Positions 35,858 to 43,818 of a DNA stretch of 64,000 bases are shown here, in pieces. The notes beneath the pieces are model-generated. The model worked only from the letters and a program-made list of their open reading frames with translations. It did no database searches and was not told where the DNA came from. The stretch covers positions 1 to 64,000 of the forward strand of contig NZ_BMUA01000009.1 in assembly GCF_014649955.1 (NCBI RefSeq), given 5' to 3'. Within the stretch, counting starts at the first letter, position 1, and each line of letters starts with the position of its first letter. The stretch is from Streptomyces violascens. Its GTDB lineage: Bacteria; Actinomycetota; Actinomycetes; Streptomycetales; Streptomycetaceae. The translations under genes and the position numbers were made by a program.

Positions 35858-36274
35858 ATGCGCAACGCCATCTTCAACCGCCGCCGGGTCGCGGCGGCAG
35901 CCCTCGCCGCGACGGCCGTACTGACCGTCACCGCGCCCAGCGCCTTCGCGGACTCGACGCCCTCGCCGGCCGCCACCGCGAAGGCTCCCACCGGCGACGG
36001 GGCCAAGGGCATCTGCAAGCGCGAGCCCAAGGCCGAGAAGCGCATCGAACGTGCCCTGAACCGGCTCGGCGGGGGAGCGGACACGCCGGGTTCGGTGGCG
36101 CGGATGCAGCAGCGGGAGGACAACGCGAAGAAGGAGGGCCACACGGCAATCGCCACCTACCTCGACCACAAGCTCACCTACCGCAAGGGCTTGGTGACGA
36201 CCCTTCAGCAGCGCCAGAAGGACCTCAAGGACGTGGCCTCCTGGTGCGCGGCCAACAACAACGGGGCCAAGTGA
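35858..36274 (+). CDS. small secreted protein of unknown function
   Basis: The 138-residue protein starts with a signal peptide (Arg-rich start, hydrophobic AAAALAATAVLTV, cut near AFADS). The mature part is small, basic and mostly helical (KAEKRIERALNRLG, MQQREDNAKKEGH, VTTLQQRQKDLKDVASW) with two cysteines (ICKRE and SWCAA) that could form one disulfide. No known domain is recognised. GGAGG precedes the ATG. The stop overlaps the next start (TGATG). Its place after an OmpR-type kinase suggests it is a target or modulator of that system. Confidence 0.8.
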   Translation: MRNAIFNRRRVAAAALAATAVLTVTAPSAFADSTPSPAATAKAPTGDGAKGICKREPKAEKRIERALNRLGGGADTPGSVARMQQREDNAKKEGHTAIATYLDHKLTYRKGLVTTLQQRQKDLKDVASWCAANNNGAK

Positions 36275-36468
36275 TGCGGGCCCGCGGCGTGGCGCTCGCC
36301 GTGGCGGCCGCGGCCCTGACGGCCGCGCTCGCCACGGGCTGCGCCCACTCGCACCCCCAGACCCGGTCCGGGTCGTCGTCCGGCTCCGAGCAGCAGATGG
36401 AAAAGAAGGTGAGCGACGCGGAATCGGCGGCGGCGGCCGCGGACGCAGATACGCAGGCGGATCGCTAG
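36274..36468 (+). CDS. small putative lipoprotein
   Basis: The 64-residue product has a lipoprotein signal peptide (about residues 1-23, AVAAAALTAALATGCAHS) with a lipobox-like ATGC and candidate lipidated Cys23. A short Ser-rich, acidic and Ala-rich tail follows (QQMEKKVSDAESAAAAADAD). The start ATG shares a base with the stop of the upstream exported protein, so the two are co-translated. Function unknown. Confidence 0.65.
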   Translation: MRARGVALAVAAAALTAALATGCAHSHPQTRSGSSSGSEQQMEKKVSDAESAAAAADADTQADR

Positions 36469-36489
36469 CGGCCCGGCATCAGCGCTGCC

Positions 36490-36566
36490 AGGGGCGCGGG
36501 GAACTGCGCGAGCAACCACGACGGCCCGCGGCCGAAAACGGGTCCAGGGGCGCGGGGAACTGCGCA
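36490..36566. repeat. two copies of GGGGCGCGGGGAACTGCGC repeat
   Basis: The 19-base sequence occurs at 36491-36509 and 36547-36565, with CAACCACGACGGCCCGCGG between them. A third copy is at 28908. It is a dispersed intergenic element of unknown role, filling the gap between two converging genes. A weak CTCGGGG/CCCCGAG stem (36573-36610) follows. Confidence 0.6.
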
Positions 36567-36612
36567 AAGGGCCTCGGGGAGCCACCCCCTGCACCACACA
36601 GCCCCCCGAGCC

Positions 36613-37185
36613 CTACCTCTCACCACCGGGCACCCACAGCACGTCCCCCACCTCCTTGTTCGCCGTGCGGGCCAGGATGAACAGGAGGTCGGAGAGGCGG
36701 TTCAGGTAGGTCGCCGTCAGGGGGTTCATGACGGTGCCGTGCACTTCGAGCGCCGCCCACGTCGAGCGCTCCGCGCGCCGCACCACCGTGCACGCCTGGT
36801 GCAGCAGCGCCGCGCCGGGCGTGCCGCCGGGCAGGATGAAGCTGCGCAGCTTCTCCAGGTCCTCCAGGAAGCGGTCGCAGTCCGCCTCCAGCTTGTCGAC
36901 GTAGGACTGCTCCACCCGCAGCGGCGGGTACTCCGGGTTCTCGACGACCGGCGTGGCGAGGTCCGCGCCCACGTCGAACAGGTCGTTCTGGACCCGGACC
37001 AGCACCTTCACGACCTCCTCGGGGAGCTGCCCGAGCGCGACGGCCGTGCCGATGACGGCATTGGCCTCATTGGTGTCGGCGTACGCCGAGATCCGCAGAT
37101 CGGTCTTGGCGGTCCGGCTCATGTCGCCGAGGGCGGTCGTGCCCTGGTCGCCGGTGCGGGTGTAGATGCGCGTCAGATTGACCAT
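36613..37185 (-). CDS. ATP:cob(I)alamin adenosyltransferase (PduO type)
   Basis: This enzyme transfers the adenosyl group of ATP to cobalamin, making coenzyme B12. The 190-residue protein has the N-terminal ATP site TRIYTRTGDQGTTALGD, the central YADTNEANAVIG, and the C-terminal signature RRAERSTWAAL and YLNRLSDLLFILARTAN. Adenosylcobalamin is the cofactor of methylmalonyl-CoA mutase, whose accessory proteins (epimerase, MeaB) are encoded near 56-59 kb. The ABC permease gene ends 13 bases upstream on the same strand. Confidence 0.95.
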   Translation of the reverse strand: MVNLTRIYTRTGDQGTTALGDMSRTAKTDLRISAYADTNEANAVIGTAVALGQLPEEVVKVLVRVQNDLFDVGADLATPVVENPEYPPLRVEQSYVDKLEADCDRFLEDLEKLRSFILPGGTPGAALLHQACTVVRRAERSTWAALEVHGTVMNPLTATYLNRLSDLLFILARTANKEVGDVLWVPGGER

Positions 37186-37198
37186 GCGGCCAGAGTAG

Positions 37199-37960
37199 TT
37201 ACGCTCCGGCCGTCCGGAAGACGCGTGTGCCCACCGTCACGGCCAGCACCGCGAAACCGACCGCCACCAGGCCCCCGTACAGCATGGTCGTGGTGGCGTA
37301 CGAGCCGAGATAGGCCGAGCGCACCGCGTCCACCAGATAGCGGAACGGCATGAAGTGGGACAGCACGTTCAGCCAGGCGGGCGCGAGCGTCATGGGCAGC
37401 ATCAGGCCGGAGAGCAGCATCGACGGCATGGCGATGGAGTTGATCGCCGGGCCGAACCCCTGCGGAGTGCGCACCTTCATGGCCAGCGCGTAGGACAGCG
37501 AGGCCAGCGACAGCGTGAGCAGCGCCACGAAGGCGAAGCCGATCAGGATCCCGGCCAGCGGGGCGCGCAGGCCCATCACCAGCGCGGCGAGGACCAGGAG
37601 TACGGCCTGGAAGACGAACAGTGCGGCGTCCCGCAGGACCCGGCCAAGGAGCAGGGCCAGGCGCGAGACGGGGGTGACGCGCATACGCTCCACGACGCCG
37701 TAGCCGTTCTCGATGATGATCGCGAACCCCGCGAACGAGGCGCTGAACAGGCCGAGTTGGAGCAACAGGCCGGGTACCAGGACCTGCCAGGAGCTGCCGG
37801 TCGAGCCCAGCGGCATTCCGGTCAGGAGCGGGCCGAAGAAGAGCAGGTAGAGCAGCGGCATCAGGATGCCGAAGAGGATCTGGAACTTCGAGCGCAAGGT
37901 CTGGCGGGCGTACCTGCCGAAGATCAGCGCGGTGTCGGAGAGCAGCGGTGAGGCGGTCAT
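37199..37960 (-). CDS. ABC-2 type transporter permease (DrrB-like)
   Basis: The 253-residue membrane protein has six hydrophobic segments and ABC-2 features: an amphipathic N-terminus (TALIFGRYARQTLR), a glycine/proline turn after segment two (PVSRLALLLGRVLRDAALF) and a conserved late motif (MTLAPAWLNVLSHFMPFRYLVDAVR). It forms an exporter with the ATPase encoded nine bases upstream. Relatives export drugs or lipids; the substrate is unknown. The divergent TetR gene points to inducible control. Confidence 0.93.
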   Translation of the reverse strand: MTASPLLSDTALIFGRYARQTLRSKFQILFGILMPLLYLLFFGPLLTGMPLGSTGSSWQVLVPGLLLQLGLFSASFAGFAIIIENGYGVVERMRVTPVSRLALLLGRVLRDAALFVFQAVLLVLAALVMGLRAPLAGILIGFAFVALLTLSLASLSYALAMKVRTPQGFGPAINSIAMPSMLLSGLMLPMTLAPAWLNVLSHFMPFRYLVDAVRSAYLGSYATTTMLYGGLVAVGFAVLAVTVGTRVFRTAGA

Positions 37961-37969
37961 GGGGGAGTC

Positions 37970-38752
37970 CTAGACGGCTACGGGGGTGGATTCCTGCGGC
38001 GCGGCGCTGCGCCCGGTGATGGCGAGGAAGGCGTCCTGGAGCGAGGCGTCGGGGCCGCCCGCGTACTGGGTCTTGAGGTCGGTGGGCGTGCCCTCGGCCA
38101 CGATCACGCCCTTGTCGACGATCACCAGGCGGTCGGCGAGCGCGTCGGCCTCGTCCAGGTAGTGGGTGGTGAGGAAGACGGTGGTGCCGTGGTCGGCCCG
38201 GATCCTGCGGACCAGGTCCCACAGGTCGGTCCGGCTGCCCGGGTCGAGGCCGGTGGTCGGCTCGTCGAGGAAGAGCACGGCGGGCCGGTGCATCAGGCCC
38301 ATCGCGATGTCGAGGCGCCGCCGTTGTCCGCCGGAGAGCGTCGACGTCTTGCGGTCCAGGAGGTCGCAGAGGCCGAGGTCTGCCGCCAACTCTCCTGCCC
38401 GCAGGGCGGCTTGGGCCTTGCCGAGCCGGTAGAGGCGGCCCTGGGTGACCAGCTCCTCGCGTACGGAGATGTTCGGGTCGACGCCGCCGGACTGGGCCAC
38501 GTAACCGCAGGCCCGCCGCACCGCGGCGGGGTCGCGCACCAGGTCGTGGCCGGCCACGGTCGCGGCTCCCCCGGTCGGCGGGAGCAGCGTGGTGAGCATC
38601 CGCAGCGTGGTGGTCTTGCCCGCGCCGTTGGGGCCGAGGAAGCCGAGGATCTCGCCGGCCCGCACCGTCAGGTCGATGCCGCGCACCGCCTCGACCGGTC
38701 CTGCCTTGCTGGGGAAGGTCCGGGCGAGCCCGGCCGTGCTGATGATTGCCAT
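37970..38752 (-). CDS. ABC transporter ATP-binding protein (DrrA-like)
   Basis: The 260-residue ATPase has Walker A FLGPNGAGKTT, the signature LSGGQRRRLDIAMG, Walker B AVLFLDEPTTGLDP and the switch His region TTHYLDEADALADR. It is most like DrrA-type drug-efflux ATPases, with a short C-terminal extension (about residues 215-260). It is the first gene of a two-gene operon driven from the divergent TetR intergenic region, which has a perfect palindrome 22 bases ahead of its ATG. Confidence 0.95.
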   Translation of the reverse strand: MAIISTAGLARTFPSKAGPVEAVRGIDLTVRAGEILGFLGPNGAGKTTTLRMLTTLLPPTGGAATVAGHDLVRDPAAVRRACGYVAQSGGVDPNISVREELVTQGRLYRLGKAQAALRAGELAADLGLCDLLDRKTSTLSGGQRRRLDIAMGLMHRPAVLFLDEPTTGLDPGSRTDLWDLVRRIRADHGTTVFLTTHYLDEADALADRLVIVDKGVIVAEGTPTDLKTQYAGGPDASLQDAFLAITGRSAAPQESTPVAV

Positions 38753-38773
38753 GGGTCAAGAAAAACAGAGGGA

Positions 38774-38804
38774 CTTAAATTTTGCAATGGCACCAAAATT
38801 TAAG
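38774..38804. promoter_or_regulatory. TetR-type operator
   Basis: CTTAAATTTTG (38774-38784) and CAAAATTTAAG (38794-38804) are perfect 11-bp inverted repeats around nine bases. This AT-rich palindrome stands out in a very high-GC genome. It lies between the divergent ABC operon (22 bases to its ATG) and the tetR gene (31 bases to its ATG), which has a TACGCT -10 at 38823-38828. It is the likely binding site of the TetR protein, controlling both directions. Confidence 0.8.
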
Positions 38805-38834
38805 AGAGTGCAGGGGGTCGCCTACGCTGGAGCC

Positions 38835-39476
38835 ATGACAGAAGGACTCAGGGAGCGGAAGAAGCGCGAGACCAGGCAGCGGATCTCGGACCTGGCCACC
38901 GGGCTCTTCCTGGAGCGCGGCTTCGAGGCGGTCACGATCGCCGAGATCGCCGAGGTGGCCGACGTGTCCGTGAACACCGTCTACAACTACTTCCCCGCCA
39001 AGGAGGACCTGTTCTTCGACCGCAGCAGTGGCATCGTCGACCGGCTCTCGCGCTGGGTGCGTGGCCGCGACGAGGGGGAGTCGGCCGCCGGGGCGGTGCT
39101 GCGCGAGCTGCGCGCCGAGGTCGAGTCGGTCTCGCCCCGGGTCGGCCTGATGGAGGGCTACAGCCGGTTCATGGCCGTCATCCACGACTCGCCCGCGCTC
39201 AAGGCCCGGCTGTGGGCGGTGGGCCAGGAGGTCCTGGACAACCTGGACGTGACCCTGCGCGAGGAAGTCGGGGCGCCGCCCGAGGAGGCGCTGCCCTCAC
39301 TGGTCGCGGGTCAGATCGGCTGGGTCCACCAGGCGGCGATGGCCGCCATCAGCCGCGAGATGATGGCCGGCCGCGATCCCAAGGTGGTCTCCCGCGAGGT
39401 GCTCGTCCTGATCGACGAGATGGAGGGACTCCTGGGGGACAAGGTGCTCAACTACGCCGTACGGGGCGCCCGCTGA
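38835..39476 (+). CDS. TetR/AcrR-family transcriptional regulator
   Basis: The 213-residue protein has an N-terminal TetR helix-turn-helix (about residues 8-55, RQRISDLATGLFLERGF, TIAEIAEVADVSVNTVYNYFPAKEDLF) and a variable all-helical ligand domain. The ATG at 38835 is seven bases after a TACGCT -10, so the mRNA may be leaderless. Divergent to a DrrAB-like exporter with a perfect palindrome between them, it is probably the local repressor, relieved by a compound the exporter handles. Confidence 0.93.
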   Translation: MTEGLRERKKRETRQRISDLATGLFLERGFEAVTIAEIAEVADVSVNTVYNYFPAKEDLFFDRSSGIVDRLSRWVRGRDEGESAAGAVLRELRAEVESVSPRVGLMEGYSRFMAVIHDSPALKARLWAVGQEVLDNLDVTLREEVGAPPEEALPSLVAGQIGWVHQAAMAAISREMMAGRDPKVVSREVLVLIDEMEGLLGDKVLNYAVRGAR

Positions 39477-39611
39477 GACCCACCTCACGCCGTCCGGTGT
39501 GATGTCCGTCATCTGAGACGTGACGCGCATCTCTTAGCACTCCCAGAATGCCGCCCGGCCGATAGCCTCCGCCAAGAAGGCTTGGGTGGAAACCTGTTGG
39601 AGGGAAGTGTC

Positions 39612-40460
39612 GTGGCCAGGAAGCTCGCCGTCATCGGAGCCGGACTCATGGGGTCCGGTATCGCGCAGGTCTCGGCCCAGGCGGGCTGGGAGGTCGTCCT
39701 GCGCGACGTCACCGACGAAGCCCTCACCCGGGGCACCGACGGCATCAAGGCCTCGTACGACAAGTTCGTGAGCAAGGGCAAGCTGGCCGCCGAGGACGCC
39801 GAGGCCGCGCTCGCCCGCATCACCACGACCACCGACCTGGACGCGGCCGCCGACGCCGACATCGTCGTCGAGGCCGTCTTCGAGAAGCTGGAGGTCAAGC
39901 ACGAGATCTTCCGCACGCTCGACAAGATCGTGCGCGCGGACACCGTGCTCGCCTCCAACACCTCGGCCATCCCGATCACCAAGATCGCGGCGGCCACCGA
40001 GCACCCCGAGCGGGTCGTCGGCGTCCACTTCTTCTCGCCGGTCCCGATGATGCAGCTGTGCGAGCTGGTGCGCGGCTACAAGACCAGCGACGAAACCCTC
40101 GCCACCGCGCGGGAGTTCGCCGAGTCGGTCGGCAAGACCTGCATCGTGGTCAACCGCGACGTGGCCGGCTTCGTGACCACCCGCCTCATCTCGGCACTCG
40201 TCGTCGAGGCGGCCAAGCTGTACGAATCGGGCGTGGCCACCGCCGAGGACATCGACCTCGCCTGCAAGCTGGGCTTCGGCCACGCGATGGGCCCGCTCGC
40301 CACCGCCGACCTCACGGGCGTCGACATCCTGCTGCACGCCACCAGCAACATCTACACGGAGTCCCAGGACGAGAAGTTCGCCCCGCCGGAGCTGATGCGC
40401 CGGATGGTGGACGCGGGTGACATCGGTCGCAAGAGCGGGCAGGGCTTCTACAAGCACTGA
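39612..40460 (+). CDS. 3-hydroxybutyryl-CoA dehydrogenase
   Basis: The enzyme interconverts acetoacetyl-CoA and 3-hydroxybutyryl-CoA with NAD(P)H, in fatty-acid/polyhydroxybutyrate and ethylmalonyl-CoA metabolism. The 282-residue protein begins with a Rossmann loop (VIGAGLMGSGIAQV), has the 3-hydroxyacyl-CoA motif (VGVHFFSPVPMMQLCELVRG, catalytic His) and ends with the short dimerisation domain (GHAMGPLATADLTGVD, GRKSGQGFYKH). The GTG at 39612 is chosen over 39582 because GGAGGGAAG lies ahead and family homology starts there. An acetoacetyl-CoA-forming thiolase is encoded at 56872. Confidence 0.94.
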   Translation: MARKLAVIGAGLMGSGIAQVSAQAGWEVVLRDVTDEALTRGTDGIKASYDKFVSKGKLAAEDAEAALARITTTTDLDAAADADIVVEAVFEKLEVKHEIFRTLDKIVRADTVLASNTSAIPITKIAAATEHPERVVGVHFFSPVPMMQLCELVRGYKTSDETLATAREFAESVGKTCIVVNRDVAGFVTTRLISALVVEAAKLYESGVATAEDIDLACKLGFGHAMGPLATADLTGVDILLHATSNIYTESQDEKFAPPELMRRMVDAGDIGRKSGQGFYKH

Positions 40461-40594
40461 ACCGCCGACAGCCCGAAACCCTAACTCCAAGGGGTGAATT
40501 AGGTATCGGTTCGCTCACGGGCGGCAACTTCTGCGGCCGTGGGGCAGTCAGTTGTTGAGTCGGTTGGAAAGCCAGAGCACTCTCGGGAGCGCAT

Positions 40595-40918
40595 ATGCAC
40601 ATCAGGGGCGACCACGTCGAGCTGGTCGTCGGGGGCCGCCTCGACGTCCGCAGCGCGGCGGACGCCCGTACGGCCCTGCACTCGGCGGTCGACGACGGGG
40701 CCGGAGACCTCGTGCTCGACCTCACCGAACTGGACTCGTGGGACGCCACCGGACTCGGCGTGATCATGGGAGCGCACCGCCGGGCCGGGCGGTGCGGCCG
40801 GCGCCTGGTGCTGCGCGGCGTACCGCCCCAGATGCAGCGGCTCCTGGTCGCCACCCGGCTGCACCGCATCCTCGCGATCGAGGGCGGCATCGTCGCCGAG
40901 GCCCTGCCCCGCGTGTAG
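40595..40918 (+). CDS. STAS-domain protein (anti-sigma factor antagonist type)
   Basis: The 107-residue protein is one STAS domain. The core strand and phosphorylation loop read DLVLDLTELDSWDATGLGVIMGAHRRA; the usual target Ser in the D-S-(S/T)-G-L loop is here in WDATGLG, so Thr would be the candidate phosphosite. Such proteins bind anti-sigma kinases in partner switching, but no kinase or sigma gene is adjacent. It lies 135 bases after hbd and 250 bases before the large ATPase gene on the same strand. Confidence 0.85.
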   Translation: MHIRGDHVELVVGGRLDVRSAADARTALHSAVDDGAGDLVLDLTELDSWDATGLGVIMGAHRRAGRCGRRLVLRGVPPQMQRLLVATRLHRILAIEGGIVAEALPRV

Positions 40919-41168
40919 AAACCGGGGAGTTGTCGTGACAGGGCCGAGGGAAACGGACTCCGCGCGCAATCCTCACGAGACTGTGACGTCTTGGGCGGGG
41001 CGGCACCCCGCCTGTTCGTAGATACTGTCCGCAGGTCTAGGGTTCGGCTTCCCGCCGATCGACGAACCCACACGGCGGGCACCGGACCAGAAGCGACAGC
41101 GAAGAGCGAAGTGCGTAAGGGCCGGGAGGGGCATTCCTTACGCACCACGCATCTGGGGGGCTTTCACC

Positions 41169-43727
41169 ATGGACCCGATGAACCGGGGACCGGAAGAGTT
41201 CAACCATGCCGACGACACGGTCGGCGTTGCGGGCGCACACGCGGAACCGGGCGCCGGACCGCAGCGCCCGCCGCGCGACAGGGAGCCCGCCACACCCGAG
41301 TTCGGACCGCGCGCGGCAGGACTCGCCCGCACCGTCCAGCTCGTCTCCGGCGACTTCCTGCTCACCGTCAATCCGGTCGACGGCAGCGAGATCGAGAACT
41401 GCCCGCCGGGCGCGATACCCGGCCGTGCCGTGCGGCGCAGCGCCGCCGAGCGGGCCGAGGGCGAGAGAGCCGCCCGGCCGCCGCTGCCACCCGGCCTGAT
41501 GACGCCCACCCCCGCCCTCCTCGAACGGCAGGAGGAGCGCGCCAGGCTCGTACGCCTCCTCGGCCGCGGCCGCTCCGTGCGGCTCACCGGGCCCGCGGGC
41601 TCCGGGCGCAGCGCCCTGCTCGACGCCGTCGCCGGTGACTGCGCCGAGCTCGCCCCCGACGGCGTCGTACGCCTGTCGGGCCACCGCCGCACCCCCACCG
41701 AGCTCCTTCACGAGCTGTACACCACGGTGTTCCACGCGCCCCTGCACCGGCCCGACCGGGCCACGCTCCTGGAGCGGGTGCACGAGATCGGTGCCGTCGT
41801 CGTGCTCGACGACCTCGAATTCGGCGGGGCCACCCTCGAAGAGCTGCTCATGGCCACGCCCGAGTGCGCCTACGTCCTTGCCGCCACCCCCGACGTGCCC
41901 GCGCCGCAGTCCGACTCGCACGTCGAAGAGGTCTTCCTGTCCGGCCTCGGCCGCAGCGCCTCGCTCGAACTCCTGGAGCGGGCCGTCGACCGGGCGCTGA
42001 CCGACGAGGAGGCCAACTGGGCGGGCGACCTCTGGTTCGAGTCCGAGGGCCTGCCGCTGCGCTTCGTCCAGGCCGGCGCCCTGCTGCGGCAGCGCGACCA
42101 CCTGCGCGGCGAGCCCAACTCCCTCGATCCGTACGGCTTTCCGACGGAGGAGCCCGGCGAGGTCTCGGTGTTCTCGGGCGAGGGCCGCGAGATTGCGCTG
42201 CCCACGCTGGGCGAGGGCGCGGCCCCCGCGGCCCTGCTCGCCTCCCGGCTGAGCGAGGCTGCCCGGGCCACCCTGCGATTCGCGGTCGCACTCGGTGGCG
42301 AGGTGCCGCACCAGGCGCACCTGCCCGCCCTGGTCGGCGACACCCACGCGGACGCCGCCCTCGGCGAACTCCTCGACAGCGGACTCCTGTCCCCGGTCGG
42401 CTCCCGCTACCGGCTCGCCGCCGGAGTCCTCGCCCAGCTGGAGAGCACCGGGTACGCCACCGACTCCGCCGAGCGGGCCCATGCCGCCGCCCAGCACTAC
42501 ACCTGGTGGACCGGGCACCCCTCGGTCACCCCCGAACGGGCCGCCGTCGAGGCGGACGCGGTGCTCGCCTCGATGAGCGCGCTCGTACCGGGCGAGCAGA
42601 GCGAACACCCCGCCACCGCGGTCAAGCTGGCCCGCACCGCCGCGCCCGCCTTCGCCGCCGGCCTGCACTGGGGCGCCTGGGAGCGCACCCTGCGCGTCGG
42701 GTCCGAGGCCGCCCGGCTCACCGGAGAGGTGGCCGAAGAGGCCTACTTCCACCACGAGTTGGGCATCCTCGCGCTCTGCAGCGGCGGCCTGGACCGGGCC
42801 CGCGCCGAGCTGGAGGCCTCCATCGGCCTGCGCGGCGCCCTCGCCGACAAGCGCGGCACCGTCGCCGGCCGCCGGGCGCTCGCGCTGGTCGAGGACCGCT
42901 CCGGCGGGCTGCTCCCGGGCGGGCGCGCCCCCGCCGGGGAACCGGCTCCGCCGGCCCGCCGCCAGGAGCCCAAGGCGCCGCCCGTGGGTGCTCCCCCGGC
43001 CGCGGTGACCGCCCAACTCCCGGACCCCGGAGCCACGTTGATCACCCGGCGGGACACGCCGGTCGGCGCCGCCATGCCCAAGGCGCGGCGCACGCTGTTC
43101 GGCGGTGCCCGGCGCAACCTCATCGCGGCCGGCGCCGGCGCGCTGCTCGCCGCGGTGCTCGGCACGGTCGTCACGCTGGGTGCGACCTCCAACAACGACG
43201 GCGACGGCCAGGGCGGCCATGTCAAGCAGCAGCAGTCGGCCAACGAGGACGACGGCAGCGGCGGCCTGAACGCCGACCCCAACGACCCGGGCAGCAGTGC
43301 CAAGCCGGGCGACAACAAGGGCGGCGGCCCCGCGAGCCCGAGCAAGCCCGGCGCCAGCAGCAAGCCGGGCGCCTCCGGACAGCCGGTCCCGGGCACCAGC
43401 GGCAGCCCGAGCACCCCGGGCAAGCCGTCGACCGGGCCGTCCACGCCGTCCAAGCCGTCGACGCCGGGCAAGCCCTCCACCTCGGGGAAGCCGTCGCACC
43501 CGACGTCGCCCACGCCGACGCCGACCCACAGCACCCCGTCGTCCACCCCCTCGACGCCGACCACTCCGTCGTCGCCGGCGAGCAGTGGTGGCAGCAGCCC
43601 GCCGCCACCCTCCACCAAGCCGCCGCCGTCGAGCCCGGCCTCCACATCCCCGACGTCGAGCGCGCCGGCCGCCTCCAAGCCGCCGCCGACGTCGACCGGC
43701 CCCACCAAGAGCGCCCCGGCGACCTAG
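41169..43727 (+). CDS. membrane-anchored STAND-like P-loop ATPase with Ser/Thr/Pro-rich tail
   Basis: The 852-residue protein has an N-terminal disordered region (about 1-45), then a P-loop module with GPAGSGRS (141-148; Arg replaces the usual Walker A Lys) and a Walker B-like VVVLDDLE (210-217). A helical region (about 260-575) resembles winged-helix/TPR-like parts of AAA/STAND regulators (AHAAAQHYTWW, AEEAYFHHELGILALCSGGLDRARAELEAS). One membrane helix (649-673) follows, then about 180 residues almost entirely Ser, Thr, Pro, Gly and Lys, presumably outside the cell. A strong hairpin ends the gene. I know no experimental function. The name is by fold resemblance only. Confidence 0.85.
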   Translation: MDPMNRGPEEFNHADDTVGVAGAHAEPGAGPQRPPRDREPATPEFGPRAAGLARTVQLVSGDFLLTVNPVDGSEIENCPPGAIPGRAVRRSAAERAEGERAARPPLPPGLMTPTPALLERQEERARLVRLLGRGRSVRLTGPAGSGRSALLDAVAGDCAELAPDGVVRLSGHRRTPTELLHELYTTVFHAPLHRPDRATLLERVHEIGAVVVLDDLEFGGATLEELLMATPECAYVLAATPDVPAPQSDSHVEEVFLSGLGRSASLELLERAVDRALTDEEANWAGDLWFESEGLPLRFVQAGALLRQRDHLRGEPNSLDPYGFPTEEPGEVSVFSGEGREIALPTLGEGAAPAALLASRLSEAARATLRFAVALGGEVPHQAHLPALVGDTHADAALGELLDSGLLSPVGSRYRLAAGVLAQLESTGYATDSAERAHAAAQHYTWWTGHPSVTPERAAVEADAVLASMSALVPGEQSEHPATAVKLARTAAPAFAAGLHWGAWERTLRVGSEAARLTGEVAEEAYFHHELGILALCSGGLDRARAELEASIGLRGALADKRGTVAGRRALALVEDRSGGLLPGGRAPAGEPAPPARRQEPKAPPVGAPPAAVTAQLPDPGATLITRRDTPVGAAMPKARRTLFGGARRNLIAAGAGALLAAVLGTVVTLGATSNNDGDGQGGHVKQQQSANEDDGSGGLNADPNDPGSSAKPGDNKGGGPASPSKPGASSKPGASGQPVPGTSGSPSTPGKPSTGPSTPSKPSTPGKPSTSGKPSHPTSPTPTPTHSTPSSTPSTPTTPSSPASSGGSSPPPPSTKPPPSSPASTSPTSSAPAASKPPPTSTGPTKSAPAT

Positions 43728-43770
43728 ACACCCTCGGTCGCCACCGGGCCCGCGCAAGACCCCGTACAGC

Positions 43771-43810
43771 ACGAGAAGGGGCCCGCAGCACTCTGCGGGC
43801 CCCTTCTCGT
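43771..43810. terminator. bidirectional terminator between the STAND-like gene and nucS
   Basis: An 18-bp perfect stem (43771-43788 with 43793-43810, loop CACT) lies between two converging genes. It is the strongest hairpin in the window, and TTCTCGT lies on its arm in both directions. Confidence 0.85.
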
Positions 43811-43818
43811 ACGTACGC

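Noticed and set aside
41037..43772. 911-residue minus-strand frame opposite the STAND-like gene
   Set aside because: The + strand frame has P-loop, membrane helix and ribosome-site features. The antisense product is a low-complexity mirror of Ser/Pro codons.
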